Shown: positions 7,542-14,628, counted from the first letter of the stretch. The stretch: DNA of 64,000 bases from Lysinibacillus mangiferihumi (GCF_003049665.1 NZ_PYWM01000004.1:62001-126000); one strand, 5' to 3'. The notes: generated from the letters alone by a model not told the origin. Numbers and translations are program-made.

Positions 7542-7979
7542 ATGGCTATTTATAATTATCGAAGAGGATCTACAAATACTACAAACTTAACAAAAGAGCA
7601 GTTACTTCAGTTAGAGCACGCAACGTTTAGTGGAGCAGAATATTTACTTTCTATCGCTAATCATTCTACAATTCAAGATAAATTAAAAAATATTTATCCT
7701 GGTAATTTAACTAAAGTATTTGGAATCAGTTCTCTTTCAACTATTGCCACTCGCTTGTCTTTAATTTATGAAGGTATGCCGCGCTCAAGCAGAAATTCAG
7801 TAGTTACAGCAGCAAAAGATGCGGTTAAAAACTTTAGTGATATATTTAACAATGCTGATTCTAATGGCGCTAAACTTGTAACAGTGAACATTACTTATTA
7901 CGAACTTTTCAACGCAACGACTGGTGTCACTAGCTTAACTCTACCTGTTAAAGTAACTGCTACTCGTTATCACAAGTAA
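7542..7979 (+). CDS. Unrecognised 145-residue protein under split-sigma control
   Basis: Started at ATG 7542, which has GGGAGGAA ten bases upstream; a longer frame lacks a ribosome binding site. The chain begins MAIYNYRRGSTNTTNLTKEQ, is rich in Thr, Ser and Asn, and ends in a stretch of alternating beta-type residues (LVTVNITYYELFNATTGVTS, then LTLPVKVTATRYHK). There is no signal peptide, membrane segment or cysteine, and no family is recognised. The promoter, an exclusive terminator and the neighbouring sigma gene suggest it is a main product of the locus. It could be a bacteriocin-like or surface protein, but nothing in the sequence proves that. Confidence 0.7.
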   Translation: MAIYNYRRGSTNTTNLTKEQLLQLEHATFSGAEYLLSIANHSTIQDKLKNIYPGNLTKVFGISSLSTIATRLSLIYEGMPRSSRNSVVTAAKDAVKNFSDIFNNADSNGAKLVTVNITYYELFNATTGVTSLTLPVKVTATRYHK

Positions 7980-8010
7980 ATATATACACACAATAAAAAC
8001 ATGGAAAGTA

Positions 8011-8042
8011 AAAATCGCTCAGTAGTTTTCTGAGCGATTTTT
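8011..8042 (+). terminator. Terminator of the gene at 7542
   Basis: AAAATCGCTCAG and CTGAGCGATTTT pair perfectly around a 7-base loop and are followed by TT. Confidence 0.9.
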
Positions 8043-8127
8043 CCCTTATCAATTTATAGAATACTATCACTATCTTAAAAATTAAATATCCACATCCACT
8101 TTTTTTAGACTCGATCAATTCCCTATT

Positions 8128-8249
8128 TTATTCCACTTGGATTTGGCTATTTCTTTTAATTTGATAAAACCATATGGAGATAAGAACCAACAATACCGGC
8201 ACTGCCGAACTCAGACCTAAAACTATTAATTTATTTGGAAATGACTCAG
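8128..8249 (-). pseudogene. Start-less membrane-segment remnant
   Basis: Directly after the stops of the gene at 8736-8257 (TAG TAA), the same frame reads ETESFPNKLIVLGLSSAVPV, then LLVLISIWFYQIKRNSQIQV-E and a stop. It holds one good membrane helix followed by positive charges, but no start codon. It may be a fragment of another gene, or a former C-terminal extension of the gene before it. Confidence 0.4.
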
Positions 8250-8256
8250 TCTCTTA

Positions 8257-8736
8257 CTATATAGATTGTTGTATAGCACGTTGTAAAATATCGGAAAATT
8301 CGTCATTGTTGAGTATATTAAAATATCTAGTATCATTATCCAAACGTATCTCTTTACCGTCATTAAAGATATAAATATAATAATCTTCATCAGAATTTAT
8401 TTTCATCCAATAATCAGCATCACTTAACATATATATATTGTTTGATATTTGGAATTGTAAGTTTTGTAAATGGTGCAAGAGTTGTTTTTGCTGTTCTTCA
8501 TCTTCTATAAAAATCGTTTCATAATCTTCTATATTCCCTTTTATTATCCCAATTCCAAGCTTTATGTTATCCTCACTAAAATCCGCATCTTTAAGTATGT
8601 CCGTGACCGTATAAATTTTTTCAGCCTCAGCCTTAAGAGCAGCATCTCTTTTTTTATTTTCATATACATCCAATCCCATTAAAACAACACTGATTACAGC
8701 GACAGCAATGATTAAGAAAATTCTACGTTTCCGCAT
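8257..8736 (-). CDS. Membrane-anchored extracytoplasmic protein, unknown function
   Basis: A 159-residue protein started at ATG 8736, which has AGGAGG six bases upstream. It begins MRKRRIFLIIAVAVISVVLM, one positively flanked membrane anchor, followed by an outside domain with FIEDEEQQKQLLHHLQNLQF and YYIYIFNDGKEIRLDNDTRY. The layout (short anchor, then a small domain with an E-x-x-Q/E-x-x-x-L-L/I motif and a late beta hairpin) is like the protein at 10489-10043, so the two may be distant relatives of the DUF5301 type. It lies inside the sigma locus but lacks the shared promoter. A role as anti-sigma factor, the job of YvrL in B. subtilis, is only a guess. Confidence 0.65.
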   Translation of the reverse strand: MRKRRIFLIIAVAVISVVLMGLDVYENKKRDAALKAEAEKIYTVTDILKDADFSEDNIKLGIGIIKGNIEDYETIFIEDEEQQKQLLHHLQNLQFQISNNIYMLSDADYWMKINSDEDYYIYIFNDGKEIRLDNDTRYFNILNNDEFSDILQRAIQQSI

Positions 8737-8819
8737 AGAGTACCTCCTCATTTTATTTTTTAAAATTATATCAAATTTTATATATTTTCACTCTATATAG
8801 CTTAAAATTCTTGTAAATT

Positions 8820-8857
8820 CATCCTTTTTCTCTATCAATAGAAAAAAAGGATGTTTT
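8820..8857. terminator. Hairpin downstream of the yvrJ-rsoA-like pair
   Basis: CATCCTTTTT and AAAAAAGGATG pair around TCTATCAATAGA. The T-run is best on the plus strand (TTTTGATTTTTT), so it may act in both directions. Confidence 0.5.
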
Positions 8858-8894
8858 GATTTTTTATCAAAACATACCCTCTCTATCACCAATT

Positions 8895-9113
8895 CTACTT
8901 TTCTATTTGTGTATCTTTCTCTTTATCCATAAGTTCAAAAAAGGAAGGAAGTTGCTTAAATTCCTTTCTTTTTATCGTTGAAAGCACCATTAAAATCAGT
9001 TCCTGCTCCAAATCCTTTCGATTTTGCCAATCTGTTTGTCTTAACACTGATTTAATTTTTGGTGTCAACAGTTCTATCACTTCTTGTTCAAATCTGCCAT
9101 CCACCACTATCAC
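8895..9113 (-). CDS. RsoA-like sigma region 2 co-factor
   Basis: A 72-residue acidic/basic helical protein, FEQEVIELLTPKIKSVLRQT followed by NRKDLEQELILMVLSTIKR. The D-L-x-Q-E-L pattern preceded by a helix and an aromatic resembles the core of sigma-70 region 2, and the small size fits RsoA of B. subtilis, which supplies region 2 to SigO. It follows the yvrJ-like gene by 37 bases in one operon, and a SigO-like gene is nearby. The start is uncertain: GTG 9113 or one of the following GTG codons. Identification rests mainly on context and size. Confidence 0.6.
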   Translation of the reverse strand: MIVVDGRFEQEVIELLTPKIKSVLRQTDWQNRKDLEQELILMVLSTIKRKEFKQLPSFFELMDKEKDTQIEK

Positions 9114-9150
9114 CTCAGACCTTTTATAAGACTACATATCCCATCAATTT

Positions 9151-9333
9151 TTATGTTCGCCCCCCCTCCCTCCTCTTTTCTTTTTGCAATAATAACTGTA
9201 CAGCTTGGGTGTTGTTATTGACCGCTTCAGTTAATAACGCTAATGACTTATCAAATTTCCAAAAGACCAATAGAAATGCCACTATTGGAAAACCAACATT
9301 ACTAATGAAATTTATTAGTATCGAATGATCCAT
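9151..9333 (-). CDS. YvrJ family membrane peptide
   Basis: A 60-residue peptide, ILINFISNVGFPIVAFLLVF then WKFDKSLALLTEAVNNNTQA: an N-terminal membrane helix containing the family motif S-N-x-G-F-P-I-V, then an amphipathic helix and a very basic tail (KEKRREGGR). In B. subtilis yvrJ lies in the sigO-rsoA locus. Similar peptides (BhlA/UviB type) are described as holin-like in bacteriocin loci, so a part in export or release is possible. AAAGGAGG stands eight bases before the ATG, and the shared promoter element lies just upstream. Confidence 0.8.
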   Translation of the reverse strand: MDHSILINFISNVGFPIVAFLLVFWKFDKSLALLTEAVNNNTQAVQLLLQKEKRREGGRT

Positions 9334-9353
9334 ATTAAGACCTCCTTTGTATA

Positions 9354-9386
9354 TATAAAGGGGGCTTTACCTGTATTTTAGCAACC
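9354..9386 (-). promoter_or_regulatory. Split-sigma promoter of the yvrJ-rsoA-like operon
   Basis: On the minus strand GGTTG (9386-9382), 22 bases, TTTATA (9359-9354). TTTATA lies only some 20 bases from the start codon, so the leader would be very short. Confidence 0.7.
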
Positions 9387-9471
9387 TTTAATATTAATAA
9401 TTGATTGTACTTTCGACCATATAAAAAACTCTAAATAATCTCCCTTTCGGTAAAACTAAATTTCACTTATA

Positions 9472-9504
9472 GGTTGTTATTTGGGCTACAAGTTCACCTT
9501 TATA
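9472..9504 (+). promoter_or_regulatory. Split-sigma promoter of the gene at 9547
   Basis: GGTTG (9472-9476), 22 bases, TTTATA (9499-9504). The bases before TTTATA (AAGTTCACC) resemble those of the 7542 promoter (AACTTCCCT). Confidence 0.7.
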
Positions 9505-9507
9505 GAC

Positions 9508-9519
9508 TGTTAGCTAACA
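9508..9519 (+). promoter_or_regulatory. Perfect palindrome TGTTAGCTAACA near the start of transcription
   Basis: It begins four bases after TTTATA. Its half site TGTTAG is also the start of the palindrome in the same place at the 7542 promoter, so a shared repressor or a 5' hairpin is possible. Confidence 0.5.
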
Positions 9520-9546
9520 CAATAAAACTAAAAAGGAGTGTTTGAT

Positions 9547-10023
9547 ATGCCTACAGTAACGAAAGAATATATCGAAGTAAAAAAAATTAAAGGAGATCGT
9601 GACATACTTCCAATTCGACTTGCCCAAATTGCAGCAATAGATTATCTAGAAGGAAGAACAAATGCAGATCAACTCAAAACAAATATTGGAAATATCGCTT
9701 CACTTGCAGGTATTGCTTATTCGGTCTTTGGAAAAAGTAGCGCAGTAGGGGTTGCATTAGGTGTTATTAGTTTCCTGGCTTCAAGCCCATCCCAATCACA
9801 CCGAAATGGTATGATTCAAGGCCTTAAAGCAGGTAATAATGCGGTGCAACGCTTTGAGAGTGATTTAGTTAATTCATATCGCTATAGTGAAACATTCGAT
9901 GTTGAGTTAGCCTTTTTAGAAGCGAGTGACTGGGCAACACAACAGCAGCTTTTCAAAGGTGTAACAGGAGTAGGTAAAATCCACGCCTTTTACGATGAAA
10001 AAGGTAATCGAATCCCAGTATAA
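9547..10023 (+). CDS. Unrecognised 158-residue protein with a glycine-zipper-like segment
   Basis: Started at ATG 9547, nine bases after AAGGAG. The N-terminal third is charged (KEYIEVKKIKGDRDILPIRL), then comes a Gly/Ala/Ser-rich apolar stretch, NIASLAGIAYSVFGKSSAVG then VALGVISFLASSPS (residues about 48-81), and a mixed C-terminal half. The apolar part, with Gly or Ala every three or four residues, could form paired membrane helices. No signal peptide, cysteine or known domain is seen. It shares its promoter type with the gene at 7542, so both are probably made together. Effector, bacteriocin and stress roles are all open. Confidence 0.7.
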   Translation: MPTVTKEYIEVKKIKGDRDILPIRLAQIAAIDYLEGRTNADQLKTNIGNIASLAGIAYSVFGKSSAVGVALGVISFLASSPSQSHRNGMIQGLKAGNNAVQRFESDLVNSYRYSETFDVELAFLEASDWATQQQLFKGVTGVGKIHAFYDEKGNRIPV

Positions 10024-10063
10024 AATAATGAGGTAGTCGATTTTATTCGACTACCTCATTATT
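10024..10063. terminator. Two-way terminator between convergent genes
   Basis: AATAATGAGGTAGTCGA and TCGACTACCTCATTATT are perfect complements around a short loop. The right arm overlaps the 3' end of the minus-strand gene at 10043. Confidence 0.9.
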
Positions 10064-10489
10064 ACTTAAATAACTTTTAACAAACGCAAATAGCTCAGAA
10101 CTATCCTCAAGAATATATTGCTTCAACATCTTAGGCCTCTCGATAATTCCTATGATATTTCTTTTATAATCTAAGATTATTGTATAGGATACTTCTGAAT
10201 TTTTGGAATAAAAATAAATATAAGCATCCTCATTAAAAGCCGGTCTATTAGGAATTATTTTCTTTTTCATAAAAAGGCTATTTAGTATCGAGATAAATTG
10301 TTCTGTTTCCTCTTGCTCAATATAAAACGATTCTCTCATATCTGAAATCAAAAGATTATCGATGCTCGCAATATCCAATTCTGGTACAGCCTCATTAAAA
10401 GTAATTAGTGGTCTAGTATAAAACCATATTAGCCAAATCACAACTACAAACAACAAAAACCATATTTTTTTATTGCGAATATTCATCAT
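10043..10489 (-). CDS. Membrane-anchored extracytoplasmic protein (intact paralogue)
   Basis: A 148-residue protein started at ATG 10489, seven bases after AAGGA in AAGGAACGGAGG. A basic start (MMNIRNKKIW) and one membrane helix (FLLFVVVIWLIWF) lead to an outside domain with LDIASIDNLLISDMRESFYI, ETEQFISILNSLFMKKKIIP and AYIYFYSKNSEVSYTIILDY. The fold resembles small DUF5301-type domains, though this is not certain. A truncated copy of the first third lies at 4909-5097. Function unknown. Confidence 0.65.
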   Translation of the reverse strand: MMNIRNKKIWFLLFVVVIWLIWFYTRPLITFNEAVPELDIASIDNLLISDMRESFYIEQEETEQFISILNSLFMKKKIIPNRPAFNEDAYIYFYSKNSEVSYTIILDYKRNIIGIIERPKMLKQYILEDSSELFAFVKSYLSNNEVVE

Positions 10490-10613
10490 CCTCCGTTCCT
10501 TCCAAAAGCTCATTTTCTTTTTTAAATTATATCAAAACCTAGCTATTCAATAATATTGAATCTGAATCTCTTCACGGATTTCTATCTGCGATTTCCTCGA
10601 GTTTATCAGCGAT

Positions 10614-11153
10614 TCACGTGTTTCTATCCCCCTCATGACTGTCACTGTTATGCCAGCTCTTCTGTATCTTCCGAATATAAACAATTTGACTGATATGATA
10701 TGCGTTATGGGTCGTTATATTCCCCAGTACTTGCCACCAGTTTGCATTAAAGTATCCTTGAACTTCGCTTTCTAATTGTTGTTCTGTTAATATTTTTTGC
10801 CAATGTAACAGCACTTCTAAAAGTTGTTGCTGCAATTCGTAAAATGTTTTATTTTTTGCAATGGTAAATGTACTGTCATTCCCTCCAATGTTAGGCACAG
10901 CATGTACACTATTTTCTTGATATCTTGTTTGCCACGTTTCATTCCAATAAAGCAAATGCTGTACAATTTCCGCAATACTATTGCTCTCTTCATTTACCTT
11001 CCAAAAAGCTTCTGCTTCTGTCAGATTTTTAATAGACTCTGAAAAGGGCACATACCAACTTGGATCGTTTGCATTCGCTAATAACTGATCAGATAAAACA
11101 TCTTTTGGGTGAAACACTCCTACCCACTCCTTTATTTTAATTAATGTTAACAT
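10614..11153 (-). CDS. DinB family protein
   Basis: A 179-residue protein started at ATG 11153. A longer reading to 11234 must be wrong, because its first 27 codons run through the terminator hairpin of the neighbouring gene. The DinB/YfiT four-helix fold is indicated by IAEIVQHLLYWNETWQTRY (first metal histidine) and NITTHNAYHISQIVYIRK, the H-x-x-x-H pair near the C-terminus. These proteins bind a divalent metal; many act as thiol-dependent transferases or stress proteins of unknown substrate. The weak ribosome binding site leaves the start slightly open. Confidence 0.8.
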   Translation of the reverse strand: MLTLIKIKEWVGVFHPKDVLSDQLLANANDPSWYVPFSESIKNLTEAEAFWKVNEESNSIAEIVQHLLYWNETWQTRYQENSVHAVPNIGGNDSTFTIAKNKTFYELQQQLLEVLLHWQKILTEQQLESEVQGYFNANWWQVLGNITTHNAYHISQIVYIRKIQKSWHNSDSHEGDRNT

Positions 11154-11190
11154 TCTCTTTAATAAAGTATTTCCCTCTTTAAAACCTTCA

Positions 11191-11236
11191 AAATAAAAAA
11201 GATGTTCAAAAAGGACCAACACCCTTTTGAACATCT
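11191..11236 (-). terminator. Terminator of the gene at 11242-11760
   Basis: On the minus strand AGATGTTCAAAA and TTTTGAACATCT are the arms, followed by TTTTTTATTTTG. Confidence 0.85.
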
Positions 11237-11241
11237 GTAAT

Positions 11242-11760
11242 TTATTTCAACGGAATCTTCATTTCAATATTTTCCCCAATTGGATTGTAGAAATAATCTA
11301 TCTTGATTTTGGCTTTGCCATCGTAATTTTTAAAGGTTTCCGTTGCATATAGATACTCATCATCATCTGAGAACGAGCCACCAGCATATTCTAACTCCGT
11401 GCCATCCGCTTTTTGAGCAGTCGTAAAGAACATATGTCGCGCACTACCATCCCATTTCTTTGCAGCCGTTTTTAAGCTTTGTCCCTCTACAGATATATCC
11501 CAATCTAAATAGTCTGGTTTTGTGATGACTTCCTGTGTGCCAAAATCAACTTCGATAAAATCTTCACCCTTTGGCACTGCTTGAACAGCGCCAATCATCA
11601 GCGTCAATTCCTGTGGATCATTAAAATAATTACTTTGCAAATATACCGTGAATTTTCCATTTTCATTATTTATATATGTTGATGAGCGATTTCTAACTGT
11701 TTCTCTACGCTCTCCGCTTTCCGTTTCGACTGCAATATCTTCAAGTGCTAATATTTGCAT
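11242..11760 (-). pseudogene. C-terminal part of a probable DUF4179-type (anti-sigma-like) protein
   Basis: Reads MQILALEDIAVETESGERRE, KFTVYLQSNYFNDPQELTLM, then a beta-rich end, GKAKIKIDYFYNPIGENIEM. This looks like the extracytoplasmic beta domain found at the C-terminus of DUF4179/DUF5643 proteins, which usually have an N-terminal cytoplasmic and membrane part. Here nothing of that part is left: the frame extends only 15 codons upstream before a stop, and the first ATG has no ribosome binding site. A 5'-truncated gene is therefore the best reading. The family assignment is tentative. Confidence 0.45.
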
Positions 11761-11795
11761 TGTGTTGTCTTCATCAACTTCAAAAAAGGAACTAG

Positions 11796-11993
11796 AGTTG
11801 CAGGGTTAATTGGAGAGACACATGGAAATTTGCTACTAACGAGGAGAAAGCGCATATTTTTCAAGCGTTATTAAAATACAATCTTTCAAATCTTGAAGAA
11901 AAGGTAGTAAAAGATATTGGAATTTTTGTAGAAGATGAAACATTTTCACATTCAATATACTTCATTTTTCTTCCTCCTCTATTGCTTTATTAA
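11796..11993 (+). pseudogene. Start-less plus-strand remnant of an unrecognised gene
   Basis: About 65 codons without a stop and without a start: RDTWKFATNEEKAHIFQALL, then KYNLSNLEEKVVKDIGIF. Composition and the even helical pattern look protein-like, but no family is recognised. It lies between a 5'-truncated gene and the end of the MFS gene, so this is another eroded patch. Confidence 0.3.
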
Positions 11994-13216
11994 CTATTGA
12001 AAGAGGATACCTCTTTTTTAAAATACGCTTGCCGTTTTGTCCCCGCTACTGCTTTCCATGCCAATAACCCTAAGAAAAAGAAGAACAATGAACCAATTAA
12101 CCCAACAGGTCGAATCGAAGTGAATTCAGCGGCAAAACCTATTACAATCGTGACAGCAACAATTATACTTGCTTCAATAACACGAAAGAGGCTTTCAAAC
12201 CTTCCCATTATCTTTACAGGCACATGATTTTGGTAAAAAGTCAGATAGCCTGTATTTGCAAATGTTACGGCAAAGCCTATTAAAAATACACCCGGTACTG
12301 CACTAAAAAAACCGCTGGCACTATAAAATACTAAATATCCAATTGAGGTGAAAATAGTACCGATACCTATTAAATGATTCACCGCAAGTTGCTTTGTAAA
12401 TATAGAATTAATGATAGACCCGATGATAATGCCGGCTCCAAAAATACTTAGTAAATACCCATAATTAGTATCTGAAATTGACAGTACACCTTTAGCAAAT
12501 GCTGCCTCTAGAGAATCGATTGCAGTCATAAATATCGTAGTACCGCTAAATAATAAATAGATTTTTGTAATATAGGCATTTTCCTTAGTAAAATTAAAAA
12601 CTATATGACAATCATTTTTTATTAGTTCCCATGAAAATCTTTGCATTTTTGTTTCTTTATCTCTTACATCAACATTAGGTAGCATCATGATAAGAAGTGC
12701 CGAAAAAAGTAATGCAATTGCATTTATATGAATGGCAGTATACGGTGTGCCCAGCCAAAATAATATACCCGCAATAGCAGGCCCTATTAATGAACCACAA
12801 GAATTGATAAAACTACGTAGAGCATTAAAACGTTGCCGATCTTGTTCAGGGATTAGTTTCGTCATATAAACCATTGATGTAGGCTGAAATATAGCACTGC
12901 CCACATTAATGATAAATGCTACTCCATAGACATAAATAAGCGAAGGTAAAAAAGGAATTACCGCAATACATAATGCTCGGAACATGTCCAATCCCATCAT
13001 AAGTAGCCGCGTATTTACCCGATCAATTAAGCTACCTGCCCAAGTATTTGAAAAAATCGTTGCGATCGGACCGAGGCTATATAATAAAGCAATGGCAAGT
13101 GGGGAACCTGTTTCATTCAATAGGATTAAATTAAGTGCAATCAGATAAACCCACGCACCCACATTTGAAATGCCTATCCCTCCTAATAGCATTAAAGGAT
13201 ACTTCCATCTGGACAT
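11990..13216 (-). CDS. MFS transporter behind a T-box leader
   Basis: A 408-residue protein started at ATG 13216 (MSRWKYPLMLLGGIGISNVG), behind AGGAG; upstream extensions read through the T-box terminator. It has about twelve membrane helices and the MFS motif between helices 2 and 3 in the form GSLIDRVNTRLLMMGLDMFR. The pattern is that of the enterobactin-exporter/drug-efflux MFS group (MFS_3). The T-box upstream means expression should rise when one particular tRNA is uncharged, which points to a role linked to an amino acid, either uptake or export of an amino-acid-related compound. The substrate is not visible. Confidence 0.8.
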   Translation of the reverse strand: MSRWKYPLMLLGGIGISNVGAWVYLIALNLILLNETGSPLAIALLYSLGPIATIFSNTWAGSLIDRVNTRLLMMGLDMFRALCIAVIPFLPSLIYVYGVAFIINVGSAIFQPTSMVYMTKLIPEQDRQRFNALRSFINSCGSLIGPAIAGILFWLGTPYTAIHINAIALLFSALLIMMLPNVDVRDKETKMQRFSWELIKNDCHIVFNFTKENAYITKIYLLFSGTTIFMTAIDSLEAAFAKGVLSISDTNYGYLLSIFGAGIIIGSIINSIFTKQLAVNHLIGIGTIFTSIGYLVFYSASGFFSAVPGVFLIGFAVTFANTGYLTFYQNHVPVKIMGRFESLFRVIEASIIVAVTIVIGFAAEFTSIRPVGLIGSLFFFFLGLLAWKAVAGTKRQAYFKKEVSSFNS

Positions 13217-13249
13217 TATCACCACTCCTATTTTATTTTTAATAAAACA

Positions 13250-13545
13250 AAATAAAAAACTCACCCCCAAGATAGTATCTTGGGGGCGAGTCATATCGCG
13301 GTGCCACCCCAGTTCGTTTCTACATTGCTGTAGCAACCTTATCGAGTACGGCATTTTTCAAAATCGTGCGATACTCTATCCCGTTAACGTGAGAATACGT
13401 TGCATCATCATTGTGTCAACAAATAAATCCAATGCACAGCTCAAAGGCTTGTTTCAACATATTTCGTATCCCTCCTTTTCAGCTCCCAGAGGTCTCTGTA
13501 GATCGTACGTATGTTTACTCTTCTTTTCATAGCTTTTCATATGTA
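13250..13545 (-). promoter_or_regulatory. T-box riboswitch
   Basis: On the minus strand the antiterminator has the T-box core GGGTGGCACCGCG, followed by the terminator arms ACTCGCCCCCAAGATA and TATCTTGGGGGTGAGT with TTTTTTA (ends near 13255). Upstream, stem I can be drawn: AGCT...AAAG with CTTTGAGCT as base, AGAGTA on the left of the specifier loop and GAAACAAGC on its right, AACATA with TATGTT above. The codon read by the tRNA should lie in GAAACAAGC; ACA (Thr), AAC (Asn) and CAA (Gln) all fit and cannot be separated by eye. The first in-frame gene is the MFS transporter. Confidence 0.9.
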
Positions 13546-14057
13546 ATTTTGTAAATCTTATACTATTTTAAATTAAATTTCAATACTAAAAGAAAACGAC
13601 TATTTTTTTTCATGTCTAATATAACACACTAATGAGGGTTGATTATCCACATGCGTCTCGTCACATTTAAAGCTATACTTTCATAATTGACATCCAATTG
13701 ACAACTACTTTTAATTATTTGATAAGAAATTTAAGCCAGATCCCCTTATCGTTTGTCTAATAGACTTACAACTAAAACGAAAGGAGTATCTCTACGCCTA
13801 ATCGGAGCCGATGACGCAACACTTCTACGCTGTGTTGCGTCATACTTTTAGTAGTACGCTACAATTCCCTTAATAATGTATAAAACAAATAATGTTAAAA
13901 CTTGAAGGTGCAAACGTAACGTCATAAAGTGTAAAATATCCACTATAATTTAGATGTATAATGTCGCCCAACTAGTATTTGTCGGCGATGTCATAAGTAT
14001 CTTTTCTTCGTGGTTTTTGACAAGTTGTGCTATATTCAAAGTGTCAGGAGTGAGTTG
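13546..14057. other. Intergenic region with a possible small RNA
   Basis: No protein gene is visible. TTGACA at 13699-13704 with GATAAG 17 bases later is a candidate promoter, an orphan AAAGGAG lies at about 13781-13787 with no ORF at the right distance, and a strong hairpin follows at 13811-13843. Confidence 0.4.
13811..13848 (+). terminator. Strong terminator without a coding gene upstream
   Basis: ATGACGCAACAC (13811-13822) and GTGTTGCGTCAT (13832-13843) pair perfectly, followed by ACTTTTA. Confidence 0.7.
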
Positions 14058-14477
14058 ATGAAAAAGTTTTTAACAATTATCACAATAATTCTTGTTTTAC
14101 TCGGAGCAGCTGGCTATGCCATGTGGCATTTTGGGACAAATATTGCTTCCGAAAAAATTATCGAAAAAGTGGAGTCTACTTTAGATGACGAAAATCTAGC
14201 AGAAGTAAAATCCTATATCGAGAACGATCCGAAAGTTCAAGAAATTGTAAGCGAGGCAGCAACTACAAATCCGGATACTCTCCCCTTCCAAACTAAGGAA
14301 GAAGCAATACGTGTGTTAATAACAAAAGTGGGCGTTAATCGTTTACTTGATATTCAGGAACAAGCGCAAAACGGTTCAATTAGTGAGGATGAAATATTAT
14401 CCGAAATGGAAGGTAAACTATCTGAAGATGAAATTTCTGCTTTAAAATATGTTTTATATAAAGAATTGAATAAATAA
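14058..14477 (+). CDS. Small secreted or membrane-anchored protein, unknown function
   Basis: A 139-residue protein started at ATG 14058, seven bases after AGGAG. It begins MKKFLTIITIILVLLGAAGY, a signal-anchor helix with no clear cleavage site, then an acidic helical domain (IIEKVESTLDDENLAEVKSY, then SISEDEILSEMEGKLSEDEI). The repeated acidic turns S-E-D-E-I are noticeable. Homologues in Bacillus are uncharacterised. No close neighbour in the same operon. Confidence 0.65.
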   Translation: MKKFLTIITIILVLLGAAGYAMWHFGTNIASEKIIEKVESTLDDENLAEVKSYIENDPKVQEIVSEAATTNPDTLPFQTKEEAIRVLITKVGVNRLLDIQEQAQNGSISEDEILSEMEGKLSEDEISALKYVLYKELNK

Positions 14478-14628
14478 AACGAGCCATTTAAACGTTTAAA
14501 TTATCAAAAGCAGGTATGCTAAGAAAACACAGCTATTGTTATTTCTTACACTAACGCCAACCACTCAAAAGTCTCACAGTAAAAAGTAGTTGTGGCAACC
14601 CATTGGTGCTGGTGGGTCTAATGATATG

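Noticed and set aside
11153-11234. Longer N-terminus for the DinB protein
   Set aside because: The extra codons are the terminator hairpin of the adjacent gene, and no ribosome binding site precedes them.
13811-13870. 20-codon frame starting with ATG inside the strong hairpin
   Set aside because: The ribosome binding site is 25 bases away and the frame lies in a terminator stem.
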